A DNA stretch of 64,000 nucleotides from Thalassobius sp034670005 (GTDB taxonomy: Bacteria; Pseudomonadota; Alphaproteobacteria; Rhodobacterales; Rhodobacteraceae): contig NZ_JAXMOH010000001.1 of the NCBI RefSeq assembly GCF_034670005.1, positions 732,336-796,335 of the forward strand, given 5' to 3'. The notes under the pieces were generated by a model. The model made no database searches. It was not told the DNA's origin and worked only from the letters and a program-made list of their open reading frames with translations. Each line of letters starts with the position of its first letter. Position 1 is the stretch's first letter. A program made the position numbers and the translations under genes. Below, one piece after another: positions 26,338 to 35,395 of this stretch.

Positions 26338-27270
26338 ATGAACGAAACGGAACAGACACCAAAGATTGCCATTCTGGGCGCTGGCCTGATCGGTGTGGCC
26401 TGGGCCGCGCTGTTTCAGCATCACGGTGCCGATGTGTGTGTTTGGGATCCTGAGCCTGATGCGCTTGCCGCAACTGCTGGGCGTATGAATGCACCGATGG
26501 CGCAATTGTTCGAGGTGGCACCGGATGCCGGGCCGCGCGGTACACTGACCCTGTGCGAAACTCTGGCCGAGGCGGTCACTGGCGCGGATTTGATTCAGGA
26601 AAACGCGCCCGAGGCTATTGCCCTGAAACATGCGCTTTATGCAGATGTAGAGCCTTTGATGGCGCCGGATGCAGTGCTGGCGTCATCCACTTCGGCGCTG
26701 ACTTGGTCCGACCTTCGCCCCGGCCTGAAAGATCCGGCGCGTTTGATCACCGCGCATCCGTTCAACCCTCCACACCTGGTTCCGCTGGTCGAAATCTATG
26801 GCACAGACCCGGATAGGATCGCCCGGGCCGAAGCGATCTATCGCGCTGCCGACCGGGTGCCGGTGCGGCTGAAAAAGGACGCCACCGGCCATATCGCAAA
26901 CCGGCTTGCTTCGGCGCTTTGGCGCGAAGCGGTGTTCATGGTTCAGGACGGCATCGCGGATGTCGAGGCGATCGATGCCGCTCTCGTCAACGGGCCGGGC
27001 CTGCGCTGGTCGGTGCTGGGCGCGCATATGGCTTATCATCTGGGCGGCGGAACGGGCGGCATGGCAGGCTATCTGGCGCATCTCGGGCCAAGTCAGGAAC
27101 GACGCTGGGCGGCGTTGGGCGCGCCGTCCCTGACCCAGGATGTTCAGGACGCACTGGTCGCGGGCGTCATGCGCGAAGCCGCCGGGCGCGAGGTTGCCGA
27201 GCTGGAAACAGTTCGTGACAAAGCTCTGATTGCGGCGCTGCGCGCCCGCAAGGATGCGCCGCAGGTCTGA
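26338..27270 (+). CDS. 3-hydroxyacyl-CoA dehydrogenase-family oxidoreductase (carnitine dehydrogenase-like)
   Basis: A 310-residue NAD-dependent dehydrogenase. Visible are the Rossmann start IAILGAGLIGVAWAALFQHH, the QENAPEA segment, SSTSALTWSDL, and the catalytic ITAHPFNPPHLVPLVEI. The short form without an acyl-CoA hydratase partner, together with these segments, resembles L-carnitine or L-gulonate 3-dehydrogenases. The substrate is not decided by the sequence, and no carnitine genes are adjacent. Confidence 0.82.
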   Translation: MNETEQTPKIAILGAGLIGVAWAALFQHHGADVCVWDPEPDALAATAGRMNAPMAQLFEVAPDAGPRGTLTLCETLAEAVTGADLIQENAPEAIALKHALYADVEPLMAPDAVLASSTSALTWSDLRPGLKDPARLITAHPFNPPHLVPLVEIYGTDPDRIARAEAIYRAADRVPVRLKKDATGHIANRLASALWREAVFMVQDGIADVEAIDAALVNGPGLRWSVLGAHMAYHLGGGTGGMAGYLAHLGPSQERRWAALGAPSLTQDVQDALVAGVMREAAGREVAELETVRDKALIAALRARKDAPQV

Positions 27271-27521
27271 CATTCCCGCCGCCCCCGATTGCGGCGTACC
27301 GGTAAAAAACGAGTTTGCCCAGATCCCCACACAGACCGCAGGCATTCAGCTTTTGGTTTGGTTGGATGCCTCTGGTCTTGAATATCAGGTTTTTCCGCGC
27401 CGTAGTGGACGCTATGATCTGACAAACCGTCGGCGCGTTCGATAGGGCCGATGGGAAAATTATTAAGGGGGTGCTGGATGGTCTGCCCCTCACCATATCA
27501 CGCGTGTTCGGAACTTTTCCT

Positions 27522-29306
27522 ATGAAATTCATGATTGACGACCAGACGCTCCTCTTCATCCTGTTCGTGGTGATCTTCGTGATGCTTGTCTGGGGTCGGG
27601 TCCGGTACGATCTTGTGGCATTTGCAGCCTTGATTTGTGCTGCGGCACTGGGCCTTGTGCCGTCTGAGGAGGTGTTTTCCGGATTTGGTCACTCGGCTGT
27701 TGCGATCATTGCGCTGGTATTGATCGTAAGCCGGGGTCTGTCATCCTCGGGAGCAGTCGAACTGATCGCTGCCCGGATCATCAAACCCGACCGTCCTTTG
27801 CCGCTTCACATCGCCCTGATCGCAAGTGTGGGGGCCCTGCTTTCGGCAGTCATCAACAATGTCGCGGCGCTTGCGCTTCTTATGCCACTTGATGTGGAGG
27901 CCGCGAACAAAGCCAAGCGTGCTGCCGGTCAAAGCCTGATGCCGTTGTCTTTCGCTACCATCCTTGGCGGCATGGTCACGCTGATCGGGACCCCACCCAA
28001 CATTGTCATATCGGAGTACAGGCAGGACGTTTTGGGTCAATCGTTTTCTATGTTCGATTTCACGCCGGTCGGGCTGGCGGTTGCGATTGCGGGGATCGCC
28101 TTTGTTTCGCTTGTCGGGTGGCGGCTTCTGCCCTCCAGAACCTCGGTTGCGGAAGTAGAACAGGAAATCCGCAATGGCCGCTACGTAGCCGAACTTCAGG
28201 TTGACGAACTGCCATCGGAACAAGAGACAACGGTGCAGCAGCTTTATCCGACAGCGGACGATGCGGATGTTCACATCGTTGGTTTGATAAGTCATGGCAA
28301 GCGGCGGCCAGGACTGGCAAGCCGCGAAACGCTGCGCACCGGAGATTTCCTTGTCGTCGAAGGAGAACCCAAAGCCATCGAGGCTTTCATGGGTAAGGCT
28401 GCGCTCAAATTCGCCGGATCGGAAAAGCACGAAGGCGGTGTCACGGCTCCGGGTCTTACCCTGCAAGAGGCGATCGTGCCGGATGGCGCGCGCATCAACG
28501 GTCGTACGGCGCGCAGCCTGAATCTTCTGCACCGCCATTCGGTGACGCTTCTGGGTGTGTCGCGCGAGGGTAGGCGGTTTCGGGACCGGGTCCGGCTTCT
28601 TACCATTCGTGCGGGCGATGTGCTTTTGCTTCTCGGAACCCCGGAACGCGTGGCAAGCAGCATTGAATGGCTCGGGGTGCTTCCGATAGAGGGTCGCAGA
28701 ACCGAAGTGATTCAGCGTCCCAAGGCGGGTCTTTCCATTGGCATTTTTTTCGCTGCGGTCGCGCTTGCCGTTGCCGGGGTGATTTCGCTCTCGGTTGCGC
28801 TTTCGGGCGCTGTCATCGCTTTTCTCGCCCTTGGGCTCGTGAGTGGACGCGAAATTTACATGTCGATTGAATGGAAAGTCATCGTCCTGTTGGCGAGCCT
28901 GATTCCGCTTGCCGAAGCCTTTGAAAGAACCGGCGGCGCACAGGTTGTCGCCAATCAGATTCTCCTACTGACAGAGGGCAGTGCACCCTGGGTTACCCTG
29001 GCCGTGCTGATGGCGGTGACGATGACGATGTCGGATTTTCTCAACAACGTCGCAACGACATTGATCGCGGCGCCGATTTCGCTCTCGATCGCAAGCGCGC
29101 TGGATGCAAACCCGGATACGTTTCTTATGGCCGTCGCGGTCGCCGCGTCCTGTGCGTTCCTTACCCCCATCGGACACAAGAACAACACCATCATACTCGG
29201 CCCCGGCGGCTATCGCTTTTCCGACTACTGGCGTATGGGATTGCCGCTTGAGATCCTCGTCATTGTGGTCTCGGTCCCGGCGTTGCTCTTCTTCTGGCCG
29301 ATTTGA
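27522..29306 (+). CDS. SLC13-family permease with TrkA-C domains
   Basis: About 594 residues from the ATG at 27522 (a GTG at 27471 is the alternative). Membrane helices flank a cytoplasmic insert of about residues 195-385 carrying two TrkA-C-like units (PGLASRETLRTGDFLVVEGE and VTLLGVSREGRRFRDRVRLL). The ion-transporter signature regions are INNVAALALLMPLDV with LIGTPPNIVISEY in the first half and FLNNVATTLIAAPI with TPIGHKNNTIILGPG in the second. This is the architecture of SLC13/DASS-like anion permeases; substrates in relatives include sulfate, dicarboxylates and sulfonates. Confidence 0.9.
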   Translation: MKFMIDDQTLLFILFVVIFVMLVWGRVRYDLVAFAALICAAALGLVPSEEVFSGFGHSAVAIIALVLIVSRGLSSSGAVELIAARIIKPDRPLPLHIALIASVGALLSAVINNVAALALLMPLDVEAANKAKRAAGQSLMPLSFATILGGMVTLIGTPPNIVISEYRQDVLGQSFSMFDFTPVGLAVAIAGIAFVSLVGWRLLPSRTSVAEVEQEIRNGRYVAELQVDELPSEQETTVQQLYPTADDADVHIVGLISHGKRRPGLASRETLRTGDFLVVEGEPKAIEAFMGKAALKFAGSEKHEGGVTAPGLTLQEAIVPDGARINGRTARSLNLLHRHSVTLLGVSREGRRFRDRVRLLTIRAGDVLLLLGTPERVASSIEWLGVLPIEGRRTEVIQRPKAGLSIGIFFAAVALAVAGVISLSVALSGAVIAFLALGLVSGREIYMSIEWKVIVLLASLIPLAEAFERTGGAQVVANQILLLTEGSAPWVTLAVLMAVTMTMSDFLNNVATTLIAAPISLSIASALDANPDTFLMAVAVAASCAFLTPIGHKNNTIILGPGGYRFSDYWRMGLPLEILVIVVSVPALLFFWPI

Positions 29307-29394
29307 CGAAGCCAACATAAGCCCGACCAAAAGGGCTACCCAACAAGTGCGGCCCCTAGCCGACATTCATTGGTGCTAGGCGTTTCGCAAGGCG

Positions 29395-29841
29395 TCAGAA
29401 ATCACCGGGCGCACATTGAAGACATGTCAGCCCCGTCCCGCGCCAGAAGTCGACGACTGCGCTGCGATCATCGACCACGAGCCAAGGGCGATAGCCATCT
29501 GCGTGGATACGATCGAGGGCAGAGCGTTTCACCTCGGGATCGCTGGCATGATCTTCGTCCCGGCGGCGCAGATAAAGCGCATCGTGCTGGATGCCCACGG
29601 CCGCAAGCCACGCTGCCGTTTGATCGCGCCATCCTTCCGGGCGTCCGGAGCACAACACGATTGCTTCGCCTTGCGCTTTCAATCGGGTCAGAAGCCGCAA
29701 CACGGGTTCGATCACCGGGGCCGAGGCCATCGCGTCGTGGAAGGCATCCCAATGTTTGATCTCGCCGTGGACCAGATGCCCCAAGCGCGGCGCATCGAAT
29801 TCGGCCAGCGTTCCGTCAATGTCGAAGATCACGCAATCCAT
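29395..29841 (-). CDS. HAD-family phosphatase, polynucleotide kinase 3'-phosphatase-like
   Basis: A 148-residue HAD protein with the nucleophile motif VIFDIDGTLAEFD, motif II VLCSGRPEGWRDQTAAWL, and the acidic motif WLVVDDRSAVVDFW. It resembles the phosphatase half of T4 polynucleotide kinase, but no kinase half is present. Its start overlaps the histidine phosphatase stop by 13 bases, making it the last gene of the six-gene operon headed by the binding-protein gene at 35205. Confidence 0.85.
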   Translation of the reverse strand: MDCVIFDIDGTLAEFDAPRLGHLVHGEIKHWDAFHDAMASAPVIEPVLRLLTRLKAQGEAIVLCSGRPEGWRDQTAAWLAAVGIQHDALYLRRRDEDHASDPEVKRSALDRIHADGYRPWLVVDDRSAVVDFWRGTGLTCLQCAPGDF

Positions 29842-30401
29842 CTGTTATCCTTCTTGTGCAGCATGGTTTCGCGCCAACCCTCCGGGACGGGCGCGAAAAG
29901 GTAGGGCGTTGAATTCGCTGGCGACGGACCATGCGGTGATGCGCCGGTAATCTGTCGCGCGGCGCGCACGACACCAGAATGGGCAACCAGAACCGGAAGC
30001 GCCCCGTGCGCGCGGTCCTGCGCGATACACAAGGCGGCGCGGACCCGGACGATCATGTCCGGCCACGACTCGCCGCCTTCTGGCGTTTCTTCGCGCGGTG
30101 GCGCGTCGGACACGGGTCGGCCTTCGAAGCGCCCCCAGTCGCGTTCCCGCAGATCTTCAAGCAGGATCGGTTCGCGGTCGGGAAACGCCAATTCTGCGGT
30201 CTGACGTGCGCGCTGTTGCGGGCTGGCAAACAGGGCAATCGGGTCGGGCCAGGGCCACTCGGCAAGCGCGCGTGCAGTGGCGCGGCCTGTTTCGGTCAGC
30301 CTTGCTTCGATGCGACCGGCAATCACACCGTCGCGGTTGGCATCGGTCTGACCATGACGGATCAGGATGAAGGGACGCGTCGGAGCGATCACAGCAGGCA
30401 C
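29829..30401 (-). CDS. Histidine phosphatase family protein
   Basis: A 190-residue phosphoglycerate-mutase-fold phosphatase. The phosphohistidine motif is FILIRHGQTDANRDG, the second catalytic histidine is in PVLVAHSGVVRAA, and ASPQQRARQTAEL and LRERDWGRFEGRP are standard. It overlaps both neighbours by 13 bases, pointing to coupled expression with the MBL hydrolase and HAD phosphatase. The substrate is unknown; small phosphate esters are usual for the family. Confidence 0.9.
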   Translation of the reverse strand: MPAVIAPTRPFILIRHGQTDANRDGVIAGRIEARLTETGRATARALAEWPWPDPIALFASPQQRARQTAELAFPDREPILLEDLRERDWGRFEGRPVSDAPPREETPEGGESWPDMIVRVRAALCIAQDRAHGALPVLVAHSGVVRAARQITGASPHGPSPANSTPYLFAPVPEGWRETMLHKKDNRWIA

Positions 30402-31474
30402 CTTTCGTTCAACATCAGCGCCGCGTTGAATCTCGGTTCAAGCAAATAGTCCTCCGGCTGGTTGCAGAAAAGCGGCGCGAAACGACGCGCGCCAAGCCGC
30501 CGGACCATGCCGATCTGATCAGACAGTGGCGGATGCACATTCCAGCGCAGAAACCTGCCCCCTTGCGCCGCAATCGCGCGGGCATGGGCGGTCATATGAC
30601 CGGTAAACAGAACCATCGATTCCTGCCCCAACCGGCCGCTATCACGCCAATCCTGCACCAGTTGCCATGCTGTGCCGCCATCGGCATTGGGCGTATCGCA
30701 GATCAGAAAGCGCGCTGATGGGTCAAATTTTCGATCCAGCAGCGGCGTCAATGCTTCCGCATCTTTGTTCAGGCTGCCGCTGGAAATCGCCCTGCCGATG
30801 GCAAGGCGGCAACTGTCATCAATGGACAGCGCGCCGTGCCGCATGAGATGCAGCGCCAGTTCGCCCGCCCGGCCCGAAGGCGGGACAGGAAACAGGATTT
30901 GCCGCTGGCGCAGGTCCTCAAGGGTTCGGTCCAGCGTTGCCAGACGCTCTGCCTGTGGCACGTCATCCAGATGATACGAGGAATCGACCATCGCGGTTGC
31001 TGCGGCAGGGGGGTGATCAAAGGCGAACCAGCTGCTTTCTTCGGACCAGTCGCCGGAAAAGAACAATCCGTCCCCGAGGTCGAAATGGAACCAGACGCCA
31101 CCAAGCGCATGGCCATTGCGCCCGGTGGTGACGGTGATGCCGTCGATCATCGTCTGACCGATCTCAGGCAAAGGATCGACGGCCGCGCCGGGCGGCAGTG
31201 AGCGGGCGGTCTGAGCCGTACAATGTATCGGCAATCCCGCCGCCACGGCATGGGCAGCGCCACCGATATGGTCGATATGGTCATGGCTGATGAAAACCCG
31301 GTCCGCCCCATCCAGCCAGTGCGGTTCAAACGGCGATGTCGCTTCGGGGCCAAAGCCCACATCCAGCACCCAAATTGCGCGACCGGTCCACAGACGGATG
31401 CAGGCGGGTCCTTTTTCGCCCAGACCGGACAGGACCTCGACCCAAGGAGCGATTGAGGAATGGGTGTCACGCAT
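30389..31474 (-). CDS. Metallo-beta-lactamase-fold hydrolase
   Basis: A 361-residue MBL-fold protein. The metal site is FISHDHIDHIGGA, with later metal ligands around FSGDWSEESSW and HPPLSDQ. The C-terminal half is longer than in simple MBL hydrolases. Its start overlaps the ABC ATPase stop by 8 bases. Family members hydrolyse esters, cyclic phosphodiesters or RNA; given the phosphatases beside it, a phosphodiesterase role is plausible but inferred. Confidence 0.83.
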   Translation of the reverse strand: MRDTHSSIAPWVEVLSGLGEKGPACIRLWTGRAIWVLDVGFGPEATSPFEPHWLDGADRVFISHDHIDHIGGAAHAVAAGLPIHCTAQTARSLPPGAAVDPLPEIGQTMIDGITVTTGRNGHALGGVWFHFDLGDGLFFSGDWSEESSWFAFDHPPAAATAMVDSSYHLDDVPQAERLATLDRTLEDLRQRQILFPVPPSGRAGELALHLMRHGALSIDDSCRLAIGRAISSGSLNKDAEALTPLLDRKFDPSARFLICDTPNADGGTAWQLVQDWRDSGRLGQESMVLFTGHMTAHARAIAAQGGRFLRWNVHPPLSDQIGMVRRLGARRFAPLFCNQPEDYLLEPRFNAALMLNERCLL

Positions 31475-32543
31475 GGATCAGGGTCTTCGGCATCAGGGTT
31501 TCCGCCTCGGGATCGAGAAAGGCCCACGGGTCGCGGATCGTCACCCCGATCAGTTCTCCGATTGCCGCCCGTTGCGGCGCGAAGGCCACCAGCGCTTCAC
31601 CTTCGGCATCCAGAACAAGCCGGAAGCGGCCGCCCAGATAGGTGCAGCTGCTCACCCGCGCGCGCAACGGCGCATCGTCAGACAGGGTGATCGCCTCGGG
31701 CCGGATGCTGACATGGCTGGGGGTGGCGGTGGCGCTGCGGCACCAGATGTTCTGCCCCAGAACAGACAGCAGAACCCGCCCCGGGTCTGACTGCCCGGTC
31801 AGCCGCGCCGGAACCACCGCGCCATCGCCGACGAAGCCAGCGACGAAGCAATCCGCAGGTTCGCGATACAGGATTTCGGGGGCGGCGAATTGCCGGATCC
31901 GCCCGGATTCCATTACTGCCACCCGGTCGGCCAGCGCCAGCGCCTCGCTTTGGTCGTGGGTCACGTAAAGCATGGTCGCATCGGTGCGCCGGTGGAACAT
32001 CGAAAAGACATCCTGCATTGATGCGCGCAAGGCCAGATCGAGATTGGCCAGCGGTTCGTCCAGCAGCACCGCGCGCGGTTCGAAAACAAGGCAGCGAGCC
32101 AGCGCGACGCGCTGACGTTGACCGCCGGACAATTGTGATGGCATCCGGTCGGCGAAATCGCGCAGCCCGGTCAGGTTCAGCGCCTCGGCCACCCGCGCTT
32201 CGCGTTCGGCGCGCGGGAGGCGGCGAACTTCCAGCGGATAGGATACGTTGGCGGCGACGCTCTTATGCGGCCAAAGCGCGTAAGACTGAAACACGATGCC
32301 GATTTCGCGCGCTTCGGGCGGCGCGAAACAGCCTGCACCTGCAACAGTATCGCCACCGATCCGAATCTCGCCCTCATCAGGCTGTTCGAACCCGGCGGTC
32401 AGGCGCAGCAACGTGGTCTTGCCGCAGCCCGAGGGCCCAAGTAGGGCCACGAATTCACCAGACTCGATCACGGCGTCGATCCCGTCCAGCGCGGACACCC
32501 CGTCGAACCGTTTGGTGAGGTTGGAAAATGTCAGCTCTGCCAC
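31467..32543 (-). CDS. ABC transporter ATPase, FbpC/AfuC-PotA type
   Basis: A 358-residue ATPase. Walker A is LLGPSGCGKTTLLRL, the signature LSGGQRQRVALAR, Walker B VLLDEPLANLD, the switch histidine VTHDQSEA, and a TOBE-like C-terminal domain lies from about 280 on. The GTG start at 32543 is preferred: AAAGGAG lies 7 bases upstream and it begins VAELTFSNLTKRFDG, while the longer frame is antisense-like inside the permease. It overlaps the permease gene by 13 bases. Confidence 0.93.
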   Translation of the reverse strand: MAELTFSNLTKRFDGVSALDGIDAVIESGEFVALLGPSGCGKTTLLRLTAGFEQPDEGEIRIGGDTVAGAGCFAPPEAREIGIVFQSYALWPHKSVAANVSYPLEVRRLPRAEREARVAEALNLTGLRDFADRMPSQLSGGQRQRVALARCLVFEPRAVLLDEPLANLDLALRASMQDVFSMFHRRTDATMLYVTHDQSEALALADRVAVMESGRIRQFAAPEILYREPADCFVAGFVGDGAVVPARLTGQSDPGRVLLSVLGQNIWCRSATATPSHVSIRPEAITLSDDAPLRARVSSCTYLGGRFRLVLDAEGEALVAFAPQRAAIGELIGVTIRDPWAFLDPEAETLMPKTLIHA

Positions 32544-34237
32544 GGGATCACTCCTTTCGGGAATCGTTTTGCCCCGGCCTGAACCAGCCCCATGAGCACG
32601 ATGATGAGAACAACGATCGACATGGCCAGCGCCGAGGCCATTACCGTTTCGCCGCTGTCTTCTAGGTTGTAGATGACGACACCCAGCGTTTCGGTCCCCG
32701 AGGACCACAGCAGCGCCGAAACCGTCAATTCATTCACCGCTGTCAGGAAAACGAGGATCGCCCCGGCAGCAGCGGACGGCGCAGCAAGCGGCAGCACGAT
32801 GTCGCGCAAGCGGCGTCCTAGCCCGGCCCCGACGCTTGCGGCGGCTTCTTCCATTGCAGGGTCAAGCTGGGCAATGCTGGCCTGAATCGGGCGCAGCATC
32901 ACCACGAAGAACCGGGCGAGGTACGCCATCAGGATAATCCAGATGGTGCCGTAAAGCGTCAGATCGGTGAATGGAAGGTTGAGGAAAGTCAGGATACAGG
33001 CGATCGACAACACTACGCCGGGCAGCGCGTAAGGCAGGTCGATCAGCGCATCCAATACCCGGCTCAGGCGGTTCGCGCGGCGTTCCATCAACCATGCCAG
33101 AGGGAAGCTGATCGCCATCAGGATCATCGCTGCAAGCACCGCCAGAAACAGCGAATTGCTATAGGCGCGGCGGGTGACTGGCTGAACGAAGAGAACCTCG
33201 ATCCACGCCTTGATCGTGGCGCTGTCAAAGGTCAGCGGCACCCCGTATGCCGGAATCAAAGAGGTCGCCAGAAGCGCGAACAACGGCAAAGCGAGGATCG
33301 CGAATATAAAGACCCAGAGCGTGATTTCCAGCAGCAGGCGCGCGCGGCCCAGCGACAGCGCCAGCGGCACGCCGGACAGGCCGACAAGTCCGAAGCCCTG
33401 ACGCGACAGCATGGAGCGGCTGATCAGTACACCTGCGATCGCCACCGCGCCGATCAGCAGCGCCAGCACCGCGACTTCGGGCAGGACGCTGGGCCCCATG
33501 CCGACCAGTCGCTGATAGATCAGCGTCGGCAGGGTGGAATAGCGCGCGGGAATACCAAGCATCGCCGGGATGCCGAAATTGCCCAAAGCGGTGACAAAGG
33601 CCATCGCAGCCCCCGCAATGAGCGATGGCATCGATAGTGGCAGCACGATCTGCGCCCAGACCCGGAAGGCCCCGGCGCCGGACATCCGAGCGGCCTCGAC
33701 CAGGTCAGCGGGGATCATGCGCAACCCCGCGCGAAGGGTCAGGAAAACCAGCGACGCGTGTTGAATGCCCAACAGAATGATGATGCCGGTGGCGGAATGC
33801 AGCGGTTGCGGGCTGCCGAGGTGGGGCGCGATCCCGAGCATTTTCAACACCACCGAAGACGGTCCCGTCATCTGCATCCAGGCCAGCGCGGTGATCTGCG
33901 GCGGGATCATCATCGGGATCATCAGGCAAAACACCAAGGCGCCCTTGCCGCGAATGTCGGTCAGCGCCACCAGAAAGGCGAAGGTCGCGCCGATCAGCAC
34001 CGACAAAACGGTGCCACCACCCGCAGTCAGAAGCGAATGGATCAGCGCCGTGCGGGTGCTGTCACGGGTCAGAACGGTGGTCAGGTGATCGGTTGTAAAA
34101 CCGTCACCGAAACCGACTCCTTCCAGCAATAGCCGCAGCACAGGTCCGAGAGCAATAAGACCGACAGGAAGCAAAATGAGAGGCAGCAGCCGGTCCAGAG
34201 ACCGGCTGCTGCCATTGTCGACAGACGCCAAGCTCAT
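32531..34237 (-). CDS. ABC transporter permease, fused two-domain FbpB/AfuB type
   Basis: A 568-residue membrane protein with about 12 helices and two binding-protein-dependent permease modules in one chain, as in FbpB-type ferric or sugar-phosphate importers. EAA loops are seen near LVEAARMSGAGAFRVWAQIV and MEEAAASVGAGLGRRLRDIV. It starts on the last base pairs of the binding-protein gene (ATGA). Confidence 0.92.
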   Translation of the reverse strand: MSLASVDNGSSRSLDRLLPLILLPVGLIALGPVLRLLLEGVGFGDGFTTDHLTTVLTRDSTRTALIHSLLTAGGGTVLSVLIGATFAFLVALTDIRGKGALVFCLMIPMMIPPQITALAWMQMTGPSSVVLKMLGIAPHLGSPQPLHSATGIIILLGIQHASLVFLTLRAGLRMIPADLVEAARMSGAGAFRVWAQIVLPLSMPSLIAGAAMAFVTALGNFGIPAMLGIPARYSTLPTLIYQRLVGMGPSVLPEVAVLALLIGAVAIAGVLISRSMLSRQGFGLVGLSGVPLALSLGRARLLLEITLWVFIFAILALPLFALLATSLIPAYGVPLTFDSATIKAWIEVLFVQPVTRRAYSNSLFLAVLAAMILMAISFPLAWLMERRANRLSRVLDALIDLPYALPGVVLSIACILTFLNLPFTDLTLYGTIWIILMAYLARFFVVMLRPIQASIAQLDPAMEEAAASVGAGLGRRLRDIVLPLAAPSAAAGAILVFLTAVNELTVSALLWSSGTETLGVVIYNLEDSGETVMASALAMSIVVLIIVLMGLVQAGAKRFPKGVIPWQS

Positions 34238-35205
34238 TGGATGTCAAACACCTTGGCAAAGCGCGCCTTGTTGGTTTCGGTGTCGGCCAGAGCCTTGGCG
34301 GGATTGAACGCCATCAGCTTAATTTCGTCGCGTGACGGGAACCCTTCGGGGCTCGCCACGCCATTGCGTGCCGGGATATAGCCCATGTCGACAACCAGTT
34401 CCTGACCAGCTTCGCTAAGCAGGAAATCGACGAATTTCTCGGCCGCTTTCATGTGCTTGGTCCCGGCCATGATGGCGACGGGTTCGGTGACGTAGGACAC
34501 CCCTTCTTCGGGGAAGACGAACTCGACCGGCGACCCTTTTGCCTTGGCGCGGATGGCCAGAAAATCGACCAGAACGCCGTAAGGTTTTTCACCTGCTGCA
34601 ACGGCTTTGAACGTGCCGCCGTTACCGCCCTGCGCGCGCGCGTTGTTCGCGGCCAGATCTTCGTAATACTTCCAGCCCAGTCCGTCGGTGCCGGTCACGG
34701 TCGCCAGGTGGATCAGCGCGGCGCCGGAATAAAGCGGCGAGGGCATCGCGACGAGATCGGCCATTTCCGGTTTCGCAAGGTCGGCCCAGGATGTCGGGGC
34801 GATTTCGGCGCCGGTGTTGTAGACGATACCGGTAGTGATCAGCTTGGTCGAATGGTAATAGCCTTCCGCGCTGTAGAGCGAAGCGTCATAAGCCGCATCT
34901 TCGGGTGATGCGTAGGCAGCCAACCGACCCGCCTGAGCCAGACCTTCTAGTGTCACCATGTCAGCGATCAGCAATACATCGGCCTGCGGCGCGCCTGCTT
35001 CGATCTCTGCGGCCACGCGGGCCATCATTTTAGTGGTGCCGTCGCGGACCCACTCAACATCGATATCGGGGTTGGCCGCCTTGAAGGCGTCAACGGTTTG
35101 CTGGGCATCTGCGTTTGGTTGCGACGTGTAAAGCGTCAGCGTTTCAGCAACAGCCATAGAGGGCAGCGTCAAGGCAATAGCGGCGGCCAGAAGGGAACGG
35201 GACAT
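34234..35205 (-). CDS. ABC extracellular substrate-binding protein, FbpA/AfuA-like
   Basis: A 323-residue periplasmic protein. The signal peptide is MSRSLLAAAIALTLPSMAVA, and the mature domain begins ETLTLYTSQPNADAQQTVDA. It has the FbpA-like fold (VEWVRDGTTKMMARV, PQADVLLIADMVTLEGL, AAEKFVDFLLSEAGQELV). A GGAG ribosome site supports the start at 35205 over 35217. FbpA relatives bind ferric iron, but AfuA-type members bind hexose phosphates and others bind 2-aminoethylphosphonate; the flanking phosphatases favour a phosphorylated ligand. It is the first gene of the six-gene operon. Confidence 0.9.
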   Translation of the reverse strand: MSRSLLAAAIALTLPSMAVAETLTLYTSQPNADAQQTVDAFKAANPDIDVEWVRDGTTKMMARVAAEIEAGAPQADVLLIADMVTLEGLAQAGRLAAYASPEDAAYDASLYSAEGYYHSTKLITTGIVYNTGAEIAPTSWADLAKPEMADLVAMPSPLYSGAALIHLATVTGTDGLGWKYYEDLAANNARAQGGNGGTFKAVAAGEKPYGVLVDFLAIRAKAKGSPVEFVFPEEGVSYVTEPVAIMAGTKHMKAAEKFVDFLLSEAGQELVVDMGYIPARNGVASPEGFPSRDEIKLMAFNPAKALADTETNKARFAKVFDIQ

Positions 35206-35228
35206 CGGTTTCTCCATACAGAGTTGAT

Positions 35229-35240
35229 TTTCGTACGAAA
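35229..35240. promoter_or_regulatory. Candidate DeoR-type operator, left site
   Basis: TTTCGTACGAAA is a perfect 12-base palindrome, 24 bases before the binding-protein start. A near copy lies at 35385-35395 beside the divergent DeoR gene. TTTCG-type half sites are common in DeoR/GlpR operators. Confidence 0.5.
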
Positions 35241-35384
35241 GCAAAATGGAAGAATTTGGCTCTCTTGAACGCTTCCTACCTCCTTCTCGTGAAGCTTTAG
35301 TGACAGACATAATAATGTTGTTTTTCCGGATATTGATTGCGATGACATGACGGAAAACATAGCATCCTGATGAATCAGTTAGGC

Positions 35385-35395
35385 TTCGAACGAAA
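35385..35395. promoter_or_regulatory. Candidate DeoR-type operator, right site
   Basis: TTCGAACGAAA matches the left site except for one central base and touches the DeoR start codon at 35396, where binding would block translation initiation or early transcription (autoregulation). Confidence 0.45.
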
